Shown here one piece after another: positions 31,481 through 40,825 of a stretch of 64,000 bases of DNA. The notes beneath the pieces were generated by a model that saw only the letters and a program-made list of their open reading frames with translations, made no database searches and was not told where the DNA came from. The translations under genes were made by a program, and so were the position numbers. The first letter of the stretch is position 1. Every line of letters begins with the position of its first letter. Where the stretch lies: assembly GCA_946894095.1 (NCBI GenBank), contig OX335646.2:15990077-16054076 (forward strand). Reading direction: 5' to 3'. This stretch comes from Incurvaria masculella (lineage: Eukaryota; Arthropoda; Insecta; Lepidoptera; Incurvariidae).

Positions 31481-32105
31481 ATCAAAATCAAATCTTTATT
31501 GCCGTTTTTTGCTTAGGTATATGTATTGGCTCACTCTTAAGAGGTACGTTAGTCAAGCTAAAACTGCCTGGGTAGGCGTGCAATATGACATAGAATGTCA
31601 AATAAAATCATACAGTTTTAAATTCACTTTAAAAATATTAAATAATCGAACACATTGTAAAATAATTGAGTCAATATAAAATAATAAATTACATTTCTAT
31701 TAAATTGTTTAGACAAATAAATTAACTAAACATATATAATAACTATTGAAAACATTTAAACATGATATATTAATATTTTAAAATTCGCTCAAATTATAAA
31801 AACATTTTTCGATTAACCAATTATTTAATTCCTTTTTAAATCGATGAATGTCAAGTTTTTTAAAATCTGTCGGAATTTCATTAAACAACCTTGCAGCCAT
31901 GTAGTATAAACTATCTCTATACAAAGTAGTGCGTGGTTGAGTACAATATAGTTTTCCCTTCGATCGAGTATTGTATGAGTGAATGGAGCTGGTTTCCCTA
32001 AAATATTGGGATTTTTTCTTGACAAAAACACAAGTTTCATAAATATAGAAGCTAGGAACCGTTAATAATTTCAACCTTTTGAAAAGTGGTCTACCACTAT
32101 CTACA
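31481..32105 (-). mobile_element. LINE-C 3' fragment inserted into LINE-A
   Basis: On the minus strand it ends CGGCAATAAAGATTTGATTT with a GATTT-type tail at 31481, the LINE 3' end. The host LINE-A resumes immediately at 32106. It is 5'-truncated to about 600 bases. Confidence 0.65.
31778..32074 (-). pseudogene. LINE-C reverse transcriptase C-terminal remnant
   Basis: The frame reads SIHSYNTRSKGKLYCTQPRT, then YMAARLFNEIPTDFKKLDIH and a stop. The YNTRSK and LFNEIP words recur at the C termini of non-LTR retrotransposon polymerases. The catalytic core is absent. Confidence 0.65.
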
Positions 32106-32203
32106 ACAAACCGTTGCCCAAACTCACGTCTCTACCGCACCGCCAGGACATGGAACTGTTTGCCGGCGGGTTATCATACCTATAACCTGGGAGTCTTCAA
32201 TGA
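32106..32203 (+). repeat. LINE-A fragment, right part of the split copy
   Basis: AAACCGTTGCCCAAACTC, ACCGCACCGCCAGGACATGG and ATACCTATAACCTGGGAGTC continue LINE-A exactly where the part ending at 31480 stops. Confidence 0.65.
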
Positions 32204-33204
32204 AATCTTGATTTCTTCACAGGACCCTATTTAATGCAAGAAACATTTGGTGTTGAGCCTCCTGAATTCGTAAGCGATTTTTTACCCTAACCCGTGGCTA
32301 CGCTGGCTACGCCACTTCCGTCTTTTTTTACTCGCTGGTCGGAAACCTCCAAACTTTCCACGTGATACGGTGGACACTTGGCCGATATTTTTTTCATACA
32401 CGGACCGCCCTATAGTATCTTTGTAAATATCTTTTAAAACACCAAATTTAATAAAATCCTATTCCACAAGGCTTAAAATGTATAGCGTAAAGTTTCCGGA
32501 AGTTCCGTTTGGAGACATATCGCTGCGCATGTGTGCAGCGCGGGCTGCGGCAAGCGGTGTGCGATGGACATGCGCGTGAGCACGATAGAGTAAAGCACGA
32601 TTCACACAGCATTTGGTTAAATGTCTTTGCACACATCCACCGAGTTTAAAATAGAAATATAGCATTCAATAAAATAAGATAACGCTTGTTGATTACATTA
32701 AATTGTATGAAGTTAGATTCCATGTAGATTATAATAAAAATACTTCCTAAAATAATTTTTACCAAAAAGTGCATTAAATTATCGCAACTGCATTGCAGAA
32801 CATTTTGTTTTATTTCTGTAATAATGTTTTGGTTCTTTTTTTTTATTTGTTGCGGATCCCGTTGCAAAAAGTGAAAAAGGCACCCTTATGGTCTGGCTCC
32901 AGTGTCTATCGGTTACACGCATGTTGTCCCAAATTGTTCTCCTATTACCGGTTGTTTAAACATTCTGAAAAAAATATATCAATATAGGTACACTTAAATA
33001 TATAGTTGGGTACCAACTTACGCTCAAGGCGTCACATTTTTTGATAAAAAGCAAGACATCCGAAGCGCTCATTTTGTATGAAAGTGCAAAATAATCATCA
33101 CGCGAGGGCAAATTTCTTCCTTGTCCATCAGTAACGGGACCCTCGGCATGTGAACACGTTCTCGCTTGAGCGGTTTTTTACATTATATCCATTCATACAT
33201 TCTT
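32204..33204. other. No recognised feature
   Basis: AT-rich with one moderately GC-rich stretch at about 32518-32580. No supported frame. Confidence 0.4.
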
Positions 33205-33372
33205 TAACACACCGCCAGTTTATGGAACTGTCTGCCAACGGGTGCTTTTCATAAAACCTATAAGGGAGACTCCCTCAAGCGTAATTTGAGCAAGATCGAT
33301 AGCTCTGTGATATTCCACAATTTCGCTGGAATGGTGCCTCACTGATTAGGCTTTTTCGAGCACTCCCAGCGC
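33205..33372 (+). repeat. LINE-A 3' fragment
   Basis: ACACCGCCAGTTTATGGAAC, CTGTCTGCC and TCGCTGGAATGGTGCCTCAC align with the LINE-A 3' coding end and UTR. Heavily decayed. Confidence 0.6.
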
Positions 33373-33429
33373 CAGTTTTTCACAAGTAAAAATATGAATA
33401 CCACTAGCCTATCAGTAAATTTTTGGATG

Positions 33430-33775
33430 CTCAGAGCCTGTAGCCCCAGTTGTCACCTAAATTGGCGTTTACGGCAAACCGATCGTCTGGCGTTTTCCGT
33501 AAAAACCTCAAACTCCGTACAAGTTTTTACTAGATATTCTGTGGTTTTACTTCTTCAAGCTGTCAAAGTCAAACTCGGACTTCTGATTTATATGAAAATG
33601 CGGCGCCGGCGTAAACGGCAACGTCGACGTATTTACGGCAACGTTGAGTGAGCTGTCAAATCAAAGTCGGACTCGCAAAAGTTAGTTGGATTAACGCCCA
33701 CTACGCGCGCTCTTTAATTTCTCCATACATTTGAAAACGCCAATTTAGGTGAAAACTGGGACTACAGGCTCTGAG
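33430..33775. mobile_element. MITE-C, complete fold-back (346 bp), first of a tandem pair
   Basis: Ends CTCAGAGCCTGTAG and CTACAGGCTCTGAG are exact inverses, extending the family's terminal repeat outward beyond CACCTAAATTGGCG. This copy defines the true ends of the element. Confidence 0.75.
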
Positions 33776-34066
33776 CCAGTAGTCTCAGTTCTCACCTAAA
33801 TTGGCGTTTACGTAACTTTGAAGTTCCGTAAAAACGTCAAACTCCATACAAGTATTTACTAGATATTCTGTGGTTTTACTTCTTCGAGCTGTCAAAGTCA
33901 AACTCGGACTTTCGATTTGTATAAAACGCGGAGTCTACGTAAACGGCAACGTTGAGTTCGCTTAACGCCCACTGCGCGCGCTCTTCAATTTCTCCATACA
34001 TTTCAAAACGCCAGTCGATCGGTTTGCCTTAACGCCAATTTAGGTGACAACTGAGACTTCGGGTAC
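33776..34066. mobile_element. MITE-C, second of a tandem pair
   Basis: Directly abuts the preceding copy in the same orientation: AGTAGTCTCAGTTCTCACCT at the left, TTAGGTGACAACTGAGACTT at the right. An internal piece around the CGTCGACGT segment is deleted. Confidence 0.75.
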
Positions 34067-34119
34067 TGATTTGCATTTCAAAACACGCACTACAGAAATG
34101 ATTTTCGTTAGAGCTTTGT

Positions 34120-34440
34120 CAGAGTTGGTCGTTCAGGCCGGGACGTGGGTGGGGGAGAGGGGAGCAAGCGATGCACCTGCAGGCGCGCGTGTGAACGTTG
34201 CGCGCGCGAGAGAGCCGGCGCGCGCGCAGCCGAGCGGTTGGAAAGCGAGTCAGTGTGTCAGAGCAAGTTCCGCGCAGATTGGGACCAGCAGAGCCGCGCC
34301 GCGCCGCCCGCCACCGACAGCATCCGATTCCACCGGCGGCGGAGGCACTGGCTCTAGCGACACGCGGGATTATCTAGTTATCGCTAGATAACGATTTATT
34401 AGCGGACACGCTGAGGTATCACCTGAGCACGCGCAGAAAT
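34120..34440 (+). other. Candidate non-coding first exon and promoter island
   Basis: A strongly CpG-rich stretch (CGCGCGCGAGAGAGCCGGCG, CCGCGCCGCGCCGCCCGCC) contains an initiator-like AGTCAGTGTG near 34249 and ends at a GAAAT/GTAAGC donor (34441). Short frames stop quickly (ATGCACCTGCAGGCG leads to a stop), which fits a 5' UTR exon. This is the best first-exon candidate in the right half. Confidence 0.45.
34370..34391. promoter_or_regulatory. GATA-containing perfect inverted repeat
   Basis: TTATCTAG and CTAGATAA (8-bp arms) flank TTATCG; GATA-type words (TTATC, AGATAA) occur three times in 22 bases. It lies inside the candidate first exon, so it could act in DNA or as an RNA hairpin. Confidence 0.35.
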
Positions 34441-34620
34441 GTAAGCGGTACAAGTGTACACTTTCTTTAGACGTTCTACGTTTGGGGAAAACATCCGAAC
34501 GCCCCACTTTATTCTTTATTTATCATGCATGTATATTTCAATGCACAGGGATTTGTAATTTTTAACTTTAGCCTTTTTAGTAATCACAGTGAAGAAGAAC
34601 TGGCAAGAAACTACGCTTAC

Positions 34621-34768
34621 CTATACTTTCAGAATCTAAAAAAAATCTATCAATGCAGTTTTTTATATCTCTAAAATCGACGACGTGGGTCCTTAGAACA
34701 TATTCTAATTCTCTGGGATCTCTATATATGGGTCGAAAGACTGGCCAATCTTGAGTAATCCGGGGTCT
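34621..34768 (-). other. Candidate coding exon of unknown gene
   Basis: A minus-strand frame is open from a T-rich tract with AG (about 34769) to an AGTATAG/GTAAGC donor at 34620. It encodes PRITQDWPVFRPIYRDPREL and on to DIKNCIDRFFLDSESIG. Amino-acid usage is protein-like. The words after the donor (SFLPVLLH) resemble LINE C termini, so it may instead be a retroelement relic. Confidence 0.3.
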
Positions 34769-34799
34769 TCTTGCGCATGTCAAGTTAAATAAAAAAAAT

Positions 34800-35287
34800 A
34801 CGGAAACTTGTAACCCCTTACAAAGTCAGAATTAAATAAGTTAAGAGCCTATCGTCCGATTTTGTGAAATTGTAGTTTTTTGAACCCATATTTATAGCAC
34901 ATGCAAAAAGATAACTCATGATTAAAAATATGTGTTGGAAAGAACAACTGTTACATAAGGACCCCATACCTTTCGTTTTTTAATAGAACTTTTAGATTTA
35001 TGTAAAAAAAAATCTGAACCTGTCTATTTTCTTGAAAACAGCTTAACTTTGTGCAAATTTAATGAATATATTCAGTTAAAAAAGTGACGATATTATTATT
35101 ATCTTAGGTGGATACTTCCTTTGCGTCCTAAGGGCCCACAGTCACATAAAATATGAAGTGAAGTTTATTTCTCCTCGTGACAAATCTGCTCTTTGGCGTA
35201 AGTTTAGGGTCGGTGCTAGTCTGTACCCCAATCGACTTAGTTTGAATATTATTATTTCTTAAGGCGCTAGGACTAGCCAACTACTCG
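34800..35287. other. No recognised feature
   Basis: AT-rich spacer with A/T runs. Confidence 0.4.
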
Positions 35288-35750
35288 CGCCATACAAATG
35301 CACTTTTTAACAAATGTAATAATATGTAGTGAAACGCTTCAGCAAATCCAAATAGAGCTCCAGACTGATAATGGATTGTTAATATTTTTTGATTCCATCA
35401 TTTATTTAAATAATAATAAAAATAAAAAAGTTGATTTTTCTCATTAGAAATCTGAAAGTAATTCGATTTCTAGATATAAGCAAAAACAGCATATATGCAT
35501 AAACAAAAAATTCCATTTGCTTTTAGATTTCTACATTTAGTCAAAAAAGTTCGGAAATGGACACCGTTTCCGCAATGTATTTTGTATAGAAAAAGGAAAC
35601 ATACATTAACGAAAAAAGGTTGATTCCTAGACAAGGAATCTTATATTATATATATTATATAAATTAGAATGACACTTATAATCGTCAGATTTAGTTAGTT
35701 AACTTGCCTCGTCTAACTTTGCGATTTGGCTAGTACCAGGGCCTTAAAAT
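35288..35750 (+). repeat. Rep-2 copy 1
   Basis: Shares with 48041-48335 and 48690-48795 the words CTCCAGACTGATAATGG, TTCCATTTGCTTTTAG, TCTACATTTAGTCAAAAAAG and AATCGTCAGA. Non-coding; the terminal structure is unclear. Confidence 0.65.
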
Positions 35751-36291
35751 CGCATTTCGGTAGACGGCCAGGCGGAGTGTAAGGTTAAGGTCGCGACGAA
35801 AAAAAAACTTGCTTGCAGTGAACTAATGAAGTAATTGTTTTTACATCTTTCTGTGTTTGACGCGTCCTTGCTTCCTGGTTGTTTCTACATACATATTAAA
35901 TTATCTCACAATTGAATATTTTTTTTGTAAGATTTTAGCCCAGTGAAGAAATGTTTGTGAGATTTTTGGCCGTGTAAAGAAATGTTAGTGATATTTGTAT
36001 TTTTGTGCGAGACGCTCCGCCGCGCGTGGCTGAGGAGCAGCTATTCCAAGCACGCTTCGCTTTTCCTAGCACCATTCTTCATTATCTTACGACCGGATAT
36101 TAGCAATGTTAATTCGAGAGCTCGACCGTTGCACGCCACCGTTTCAACTAAACCCGTACGTATACGCGCGCCCCTAACGAATATGCAATGTCGAAAGTAA
36201 TTTAATATTTTGATTGGATTACTTTACTTCTTAAAGAATACGAGATCAGTTGTATGTAAACCTGCAATAATTAAATTATAAAAAAATGTCA
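35751..36291. other. No supported gene
   Basis: A moderately GC-rich segment at 36005-36180 carries a 72-codon frame (35982-36200) without motifs. GTCCTTGCTTCCTGGTTG at about 35864 faintly resembles the end of the 28482-28764 element. Confidence 0.35.
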
Positions 36292-36640
36292 GCCTCGGTA
36301 GCTCAGTGGCGCGGCGCCTTGCGGTTCGATAAGCTGGATGGAGCAACTCTCAGCGCGGTTGGGTTCTAGATGGTATGAGGCTGGCCGTGGTTCGGATTCC
36401 AAGTATAACTGTATTGTGTTATTTACTAGGTGGTAGGGTTAATCCCGCCCGGGTTGGCACCATCGCGTTGAATGAACGATGGTCAAAGCGGCAATGAAAA
36501 TTGTCCGTGTTTTCCATCCAGTTCAATGTAACCGAGCAATAGAAGGAAGGTCCAGACGTGGCATTCCATGTGGTGTGTTAGGCTAATATCTTTACGGTCG
36601 GATTGGTATAAGCTATCCATGACCAGTTACATACAAAAAA
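36292..36640 (+). repeat. SINE-1, full-length reference copy
   Basis: The tRNA-like head starts GCCTCGGTAGCTCAGTGGCG (box A TAGCTCAGTGG), with box B-like GGTTCGATAAG or GGTTCGGATTCC further in. Then come the conserved body (CCCGCCCGGGTTGGCACC, AAGCGGCAATGAAAATTG) and a tail at GTTACATACAAAAAA. About 349 bp. Mobilisation would depend on a LINE; no shared 3' end with LINE-A, B or C is obvious. Confidence 0.85.
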
Positions 36641-37019
36641 GCAACAAAATCTTTTTTTGTAATCAAATCATATTGTTGTAACATTTTTCATCTGGACATA
36701 GTTTTTATTGTTATAAACACAGAACACATGCAAATACACAACAAGAAACATATACATATGAAGAATTAAAATAATATGACAATCTACTTAACCCTAACAA
36801 ACAGTAATCATAAATAAAAAAGTTCTTCAAAGTCAGCTGAAGCTGCTATGCTCCCTAAGACACTTATTGCGTTACCCCTTTGGATCTCCAGGCTAATGCG
36901 GCGAATAAAGAAAGCTTTTGAGCGTAAGTCACCTGAAGCCTCCGTCAACAGTTTGCCTAGACTGTCAGCAAATTTTAAAGCTTCATAGTAAAAAGATAAT
37001 TTAATTGATTGATACCTCT
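36641..37019. other. Unassigned, possibly antisense LINE remnant
   Basis: No intact frame. The A/T-rich start followed by moderately coding-like composition (36830-36960) suggests a reversed retroelement 3' end, which I cannot place in a family. Confidence 0.3.
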
Positions 37020-37108
37020 ACCAGTTTCTGAGAAAACGGATCTTGACAGACAGACGGATAGCAAAGCGATCCTATTAGGGTTCAATTTATTTTTTTGGGT
37101 ACGGACGT
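37020..37108 (-). repeat. Rep-1 fragment
   Basis: GACAGACAGACGGATAGC, CCTATTAGGGTTC and TTGGGTACGGAC are the reverse of the Rep-1 5' part. Confidence 0.6.
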
Positions 37109-37724
37109 ATTCTAAAACCACATCACATAGTCCACGCGAGAAGAGCCGGTGTCGGCACAAACACATCGAATTGAAAGTGAAATCGCGTGAAAAGTGTAGA
37201 GCAGACGAGACGAGTGAACTGGCATGGCAGGGTGCGGGATGGGGGCTCTATCTGAAAGCTGATAGTTATGTACCGACCACCAACCGAGTCCATACACGTT
37301 TACGAGGCTGTTTGAGACAATTTACAATATGTCATGTTAACGACCTGCCCGTAACTAGTTTCTCCTGTGCCCTGCTTTCGAGTTATGCGTCGAACCTATT
37401 TGAATGGTAATAACATTCGTCGTAATGTCGCCTATTCGTCCTACTATGTACCTGAAGGTTGTTCTGCACTAAACTTTCCTTTAAATTTCTAAAACCAAAG
37501 AAAGCGACCAATAATTAAAATATTTGGAGGCATATGTTCTATACAACCTGATACAACACAGAAAAATACCACTTTTGAGATTACCGCGGTCGTTAGACAT
37601 GTTTGAAAAATGTTACGGCTTTTCACGTCGGATAATGTCTCTTCACTTTTCAAACATACACAAAAATACCACTTTAAACTAACTAAATGACATGTCAGTT
37701 ACTTTTTTTAGAGGCTGTGTTGGA
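37109..37724. other. No supported gene
   Basis: A 133-codon plus frame (37009-37410) begins inside Rep-1 and has no recognisable domain. The stretch AAAGTGAAATCGCGTGAAAA (37177) has a 5' UTR flavour but no clear boundary. Confidence 0.3.
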
Positions 37725-37862
37725 GTGAATGGAAAACCCATGGAAAATGTTCATGGCCGCTTTGACCATCGTTCATTCCGTGCCATGGTACCGACCCGGG
37801 CGCGATGAACTTTACCATCTAGTAAGTAAGGACCCAGAAAATAAAAAAATTACGTGGAATCC
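37725..37862 (-). repeat. SINE-1 fragment
   Basis: GGCCGCTTTGACCATCGTTC, CCATGGTACCGACCCGGGCG and TAGTAAGTAAGGACC match the body in reverse, with a run of extra A residues. Confidence 0.65.
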
Positions 37863-38786
37863 AAAACGCGAGCGACGGGAAGTGGGACCACTTTTGTATA
37901 ATTTTTAAGTGTCTGCACCCACACAACACAATGTCAATTATTAATTTCAATCAGTTATACAAAAATAAATCATCGCGTTAGGTCGATTTTCACGCTCCAT
38001 CCATTCGCACAAAAAAAATGTGGTTCCCGATTGTTGAAATAAGAACTCACACATCATCAGTCTGTCTATCTGAGAGAAACAGACAGTTGTCGGTTTCTTG
38101 AAAATATTATTCTATTTTAATCTGATAATTGAGAAAAATCTCCGTGGAATTATAGGTCAAGTAGTTTGTCACTAGATCCTTCACTTGTAAAGTTCATCGT
38201 GTGCAACTGGTTTATTAATTTTAGCTTTTCCAAGCTTTAGTTGTGCGTGTTGGAGAATCCATGATCACTTAGGCTCTACGTGGGTCGTTAAATTGTGAAG
38301 GGCTATGTCTTGCCGTATTCGTCGACAATTTGATCGCCCCTTCATGCCTTCTTTGTACGCGTGTAAAGTAAATCTCCATAGAAAAGTGAAGGTACCTTAC
38401 CAGCAGGTTTTGTATGACTGTATTTGCGAGCATCAATATATATGTGACATAAACAGCCGCATCTTGTCATAGCATTGACTTAAGAACTTTCCAAGAGATC
38501 CTAGACTTACTCTTACGTATTTATTATTTTCAAATTGATTGACCAGACGAATGGACGAACAAAATAACCAAAAACAAAACAACGGAAAGGTTTATTTTTT
38601 TCTTTAGAGGTGCAAACTCATAGAAAAATATTTGGAATCCATTGTTTTCTGCATAGGTGATGACAGCTTACTCAGGTAAAGACCCAGCTTGGTCGATAGC
38701 GTTTATTGGGGCTTTTACTTGATAGACCAGAGTAAGCCGATATTAATAAAACTCCATAAGTAATTTTAATAACTAAACATTTACAG
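37863..38786. other. No recognised feature
   Basis: AT-rich; no supported frame or shared repeat. Confidence 0.4.
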
Positions 38787-38880
38787 CTCTATTCAGAGTG
38801 GGCGGTCTTTAATCCGCCGGACTAAACCAGTTTTGTATGGTTAATCCGGTGTTAATCTCGTACTAACTTTTGACAGGTGC
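38787..38880. mobile_element. MITE-B copy 4, right end lost
   Basis: CTATTCAGAGTGGGCGG, CCGCCGGACTAAACCAG and TAATCTCGTACTAAC are present. The terminal CTCTGAATACG is replaced by unrelated sequence. Confidence 0.65.
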
Positions 38881-39834
38881 TTTTTATAAATAGGTAACTA
38901 ACCAAATTGGTTATGTGGACCCTAAGTCAGTTTTGAAAACTGAAAAAAAAACTACTACTACTACTAATTTAAATTTATGTTTTGAAGGCACAACATCTAC
39001 GGTACAAAAGGCAATTTGGCGTGCATAATCTCCGGTTGGTGTTAATACTAAGTTACCAGTAGAAAACACCGATTTTAATTACAATGCTAACTTTACACGG
39101 GGCATAAACGCGGGATTGCAACTAAAATATAGGGTATTTTTTCCGATTTTTAATCCGATTTGCAGTTTTGCGGTTTGGGCACTCAAGCCTAAGAAAAATC
39201 CTTTAAGATTCGTCTTACGGGTGTTTGCTACTAATATTGTCGTTAGCTGCAGTGGTGCTCAGGTATTACATTATTAAAGAGATCCCCAATAACGTGAAAC
39301 ATACGATTTTTAAGAGTTTACCACTATTATTAAAGAGATCAGCACCAATAAAGTGAAATAAAAGATTTGACAGTTTGACTCTGTTCTTCTATGATTTTAA
39401 AATACCGATTTCGACACACTAAAATGCGTAAGTGCCCGAACCGTTTAACTGTGGATTAGTCGATAAATGACATGCAGCTAGTGGACTGCGGGTTGACATC
39501 TGTTCCGAAGCGTGAAAAGCGTCCGGAGCTAGGTCGAGGGCCGTCTGTAGGTGCCGCCGCGCCTCACTTTCCAGCGCGCATGCGTCAATCTCGCGGTCCG
39601 AGCGAGCCGGATCACCGAACCGATGCCGCCGTACTGGTCCACCTGTGCCCGTGCAAGAAGCCGCTCAGTGCGCGGTCCATTTAGCTAACATGTGTTTAGC
39701 TCGTGGTTCATTTACATACCGGCTAACGCGAGACATGCACTGACAGCTCTAAATGTAACGTATACGGGTCCACGAAGTGGCTCATTCGCCCACATGATGT
39801 CCCACAGAAAACAGACAATTTTGCTCAAACCTAG
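38881..39834. other. No supported gene; GC-rich patch at 39500-39690
   Basis: An ACT trinucleotide run lies at 38952-38966. The GC-rich patch contains a 70-codon frame (39472-39684) without motifs or splice sites; it may be a regulatory island. Confidence 0.35.
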
Positions 39835-39898
39835 TTCCCATGTGGTGTGTTAGGCGGTCAGTTTGGTATTAGCCGCCCATGTCCATTACATAAAAAAA
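39835..39898 (+). repeat. SINE-1 3' end
   Basis: TTCCCATGTGGTGTGTTAGG, GGTATTAGCC, CCATGTCCATTACAT and an A run. Confidence 0.6.
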
Positions 39899-40262
39899 GC
39901 ATAGAGCAAGCCGTGTAGAAATAAATGTACACAATGTAACAGTAGGCTGAAATGTAGCAAAATCTCTGGTTAGCCTCATAGTTATGCCTATTATAGATTT
40001 ATATTTTTTTTTCATGAGGCGAAAAATAAAGACGATCAAATGTTTTTTACAGTTAAGCCCACATATTATTTAAGAACCTGCCACTTACATCACAGTCACT
40101 GAGGCTAGCGTAGGATGCAGCGTAATAAAATACAAACAAAAAAAAATACAAAGTTCGTTAAGAACATGATCTTTTTTGTAAAAAACTGTAAAAACATTTC
40201 TTTTGTTCTGTTCAACGATGTCCATTTGTACTAAAATAAAACATTTTCAAATTATTACTTAC
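39899..40262. other. No recognised feature
   Basis: AT-rich spacer left of a candidate minus-strand exon. Confidence 0.4.
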
Positions 40263-40600
40263 CAGATATTTTACACTCCACGATTAAAGTATTTATTAGT
40301 CACAAAACAACGCCGGTAGCAATAAAATAAGTCCACTCTTTCGGCTGCGACGCGAACGAAATAAGTCACAAACCGCACCATCGTACATTAAATGTTCGTA
40401 AGCGACAGTAATTCCGAAACTGCACCAAAACGTGACGGCGCGAACAATTGCGATTTCACTTTCGCTTTTCCTCGCGATAAGAAGCGCGGAAAACGCTCCG
40501 CCGGCGGAAAACCTGCGGGAGGCGGTACCATTGTCGAGCTCGTGACTGTACCTACTTAGATAGTGCATTGTCTGGCGGCCATTGTGTCGGCGCAAGGACG
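40263..40600 (-). other. Candidate first exon, minus strand
   Basis: On the minus strand a CpG-rich upstream part (CCGCCGGCGGAGCGTTTTCC on that strand) passes through GCGAAAGTGAAATCGC and reaches an AATATCTG/GTAAGT donor at 40262. A 99-codon frame (40595-40296) stops before the donor, so the exon is more likely 5' UTR. The gene body would lie to the left. Confidence 0.4.
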
Positions 40601-40732
40601 GTTTCGAGTGCAGTCCATTATCTCGGATGCCGAGTTATGAAACGTCGGCGAACTCACGCTCGCAGATTTGGATAAATGTCCTTGTGCAATCTTACCTCAT
40701 ATCTTCATCAGCATACCCTAGGTCAGTAGTCA

Positions 40733-40825
40733 ACAAAATTGCTTTGAAAACCGCTATAAAAGAGGTTTTCTAGACTCTCCTTCCCGGAGATTCCTGATTA
40801 CGGAATTACAGGAATTGGACTGTAT
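40733..40825. mobile_element. MITE-A half copy
   Basis: GCTTTGAAAACCGCTATAAA, GAGGTTTTCTAGACTC and GATTACGGAATTACAGGAAT form one arm; the other arm is missing. Confidence 0.55.
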
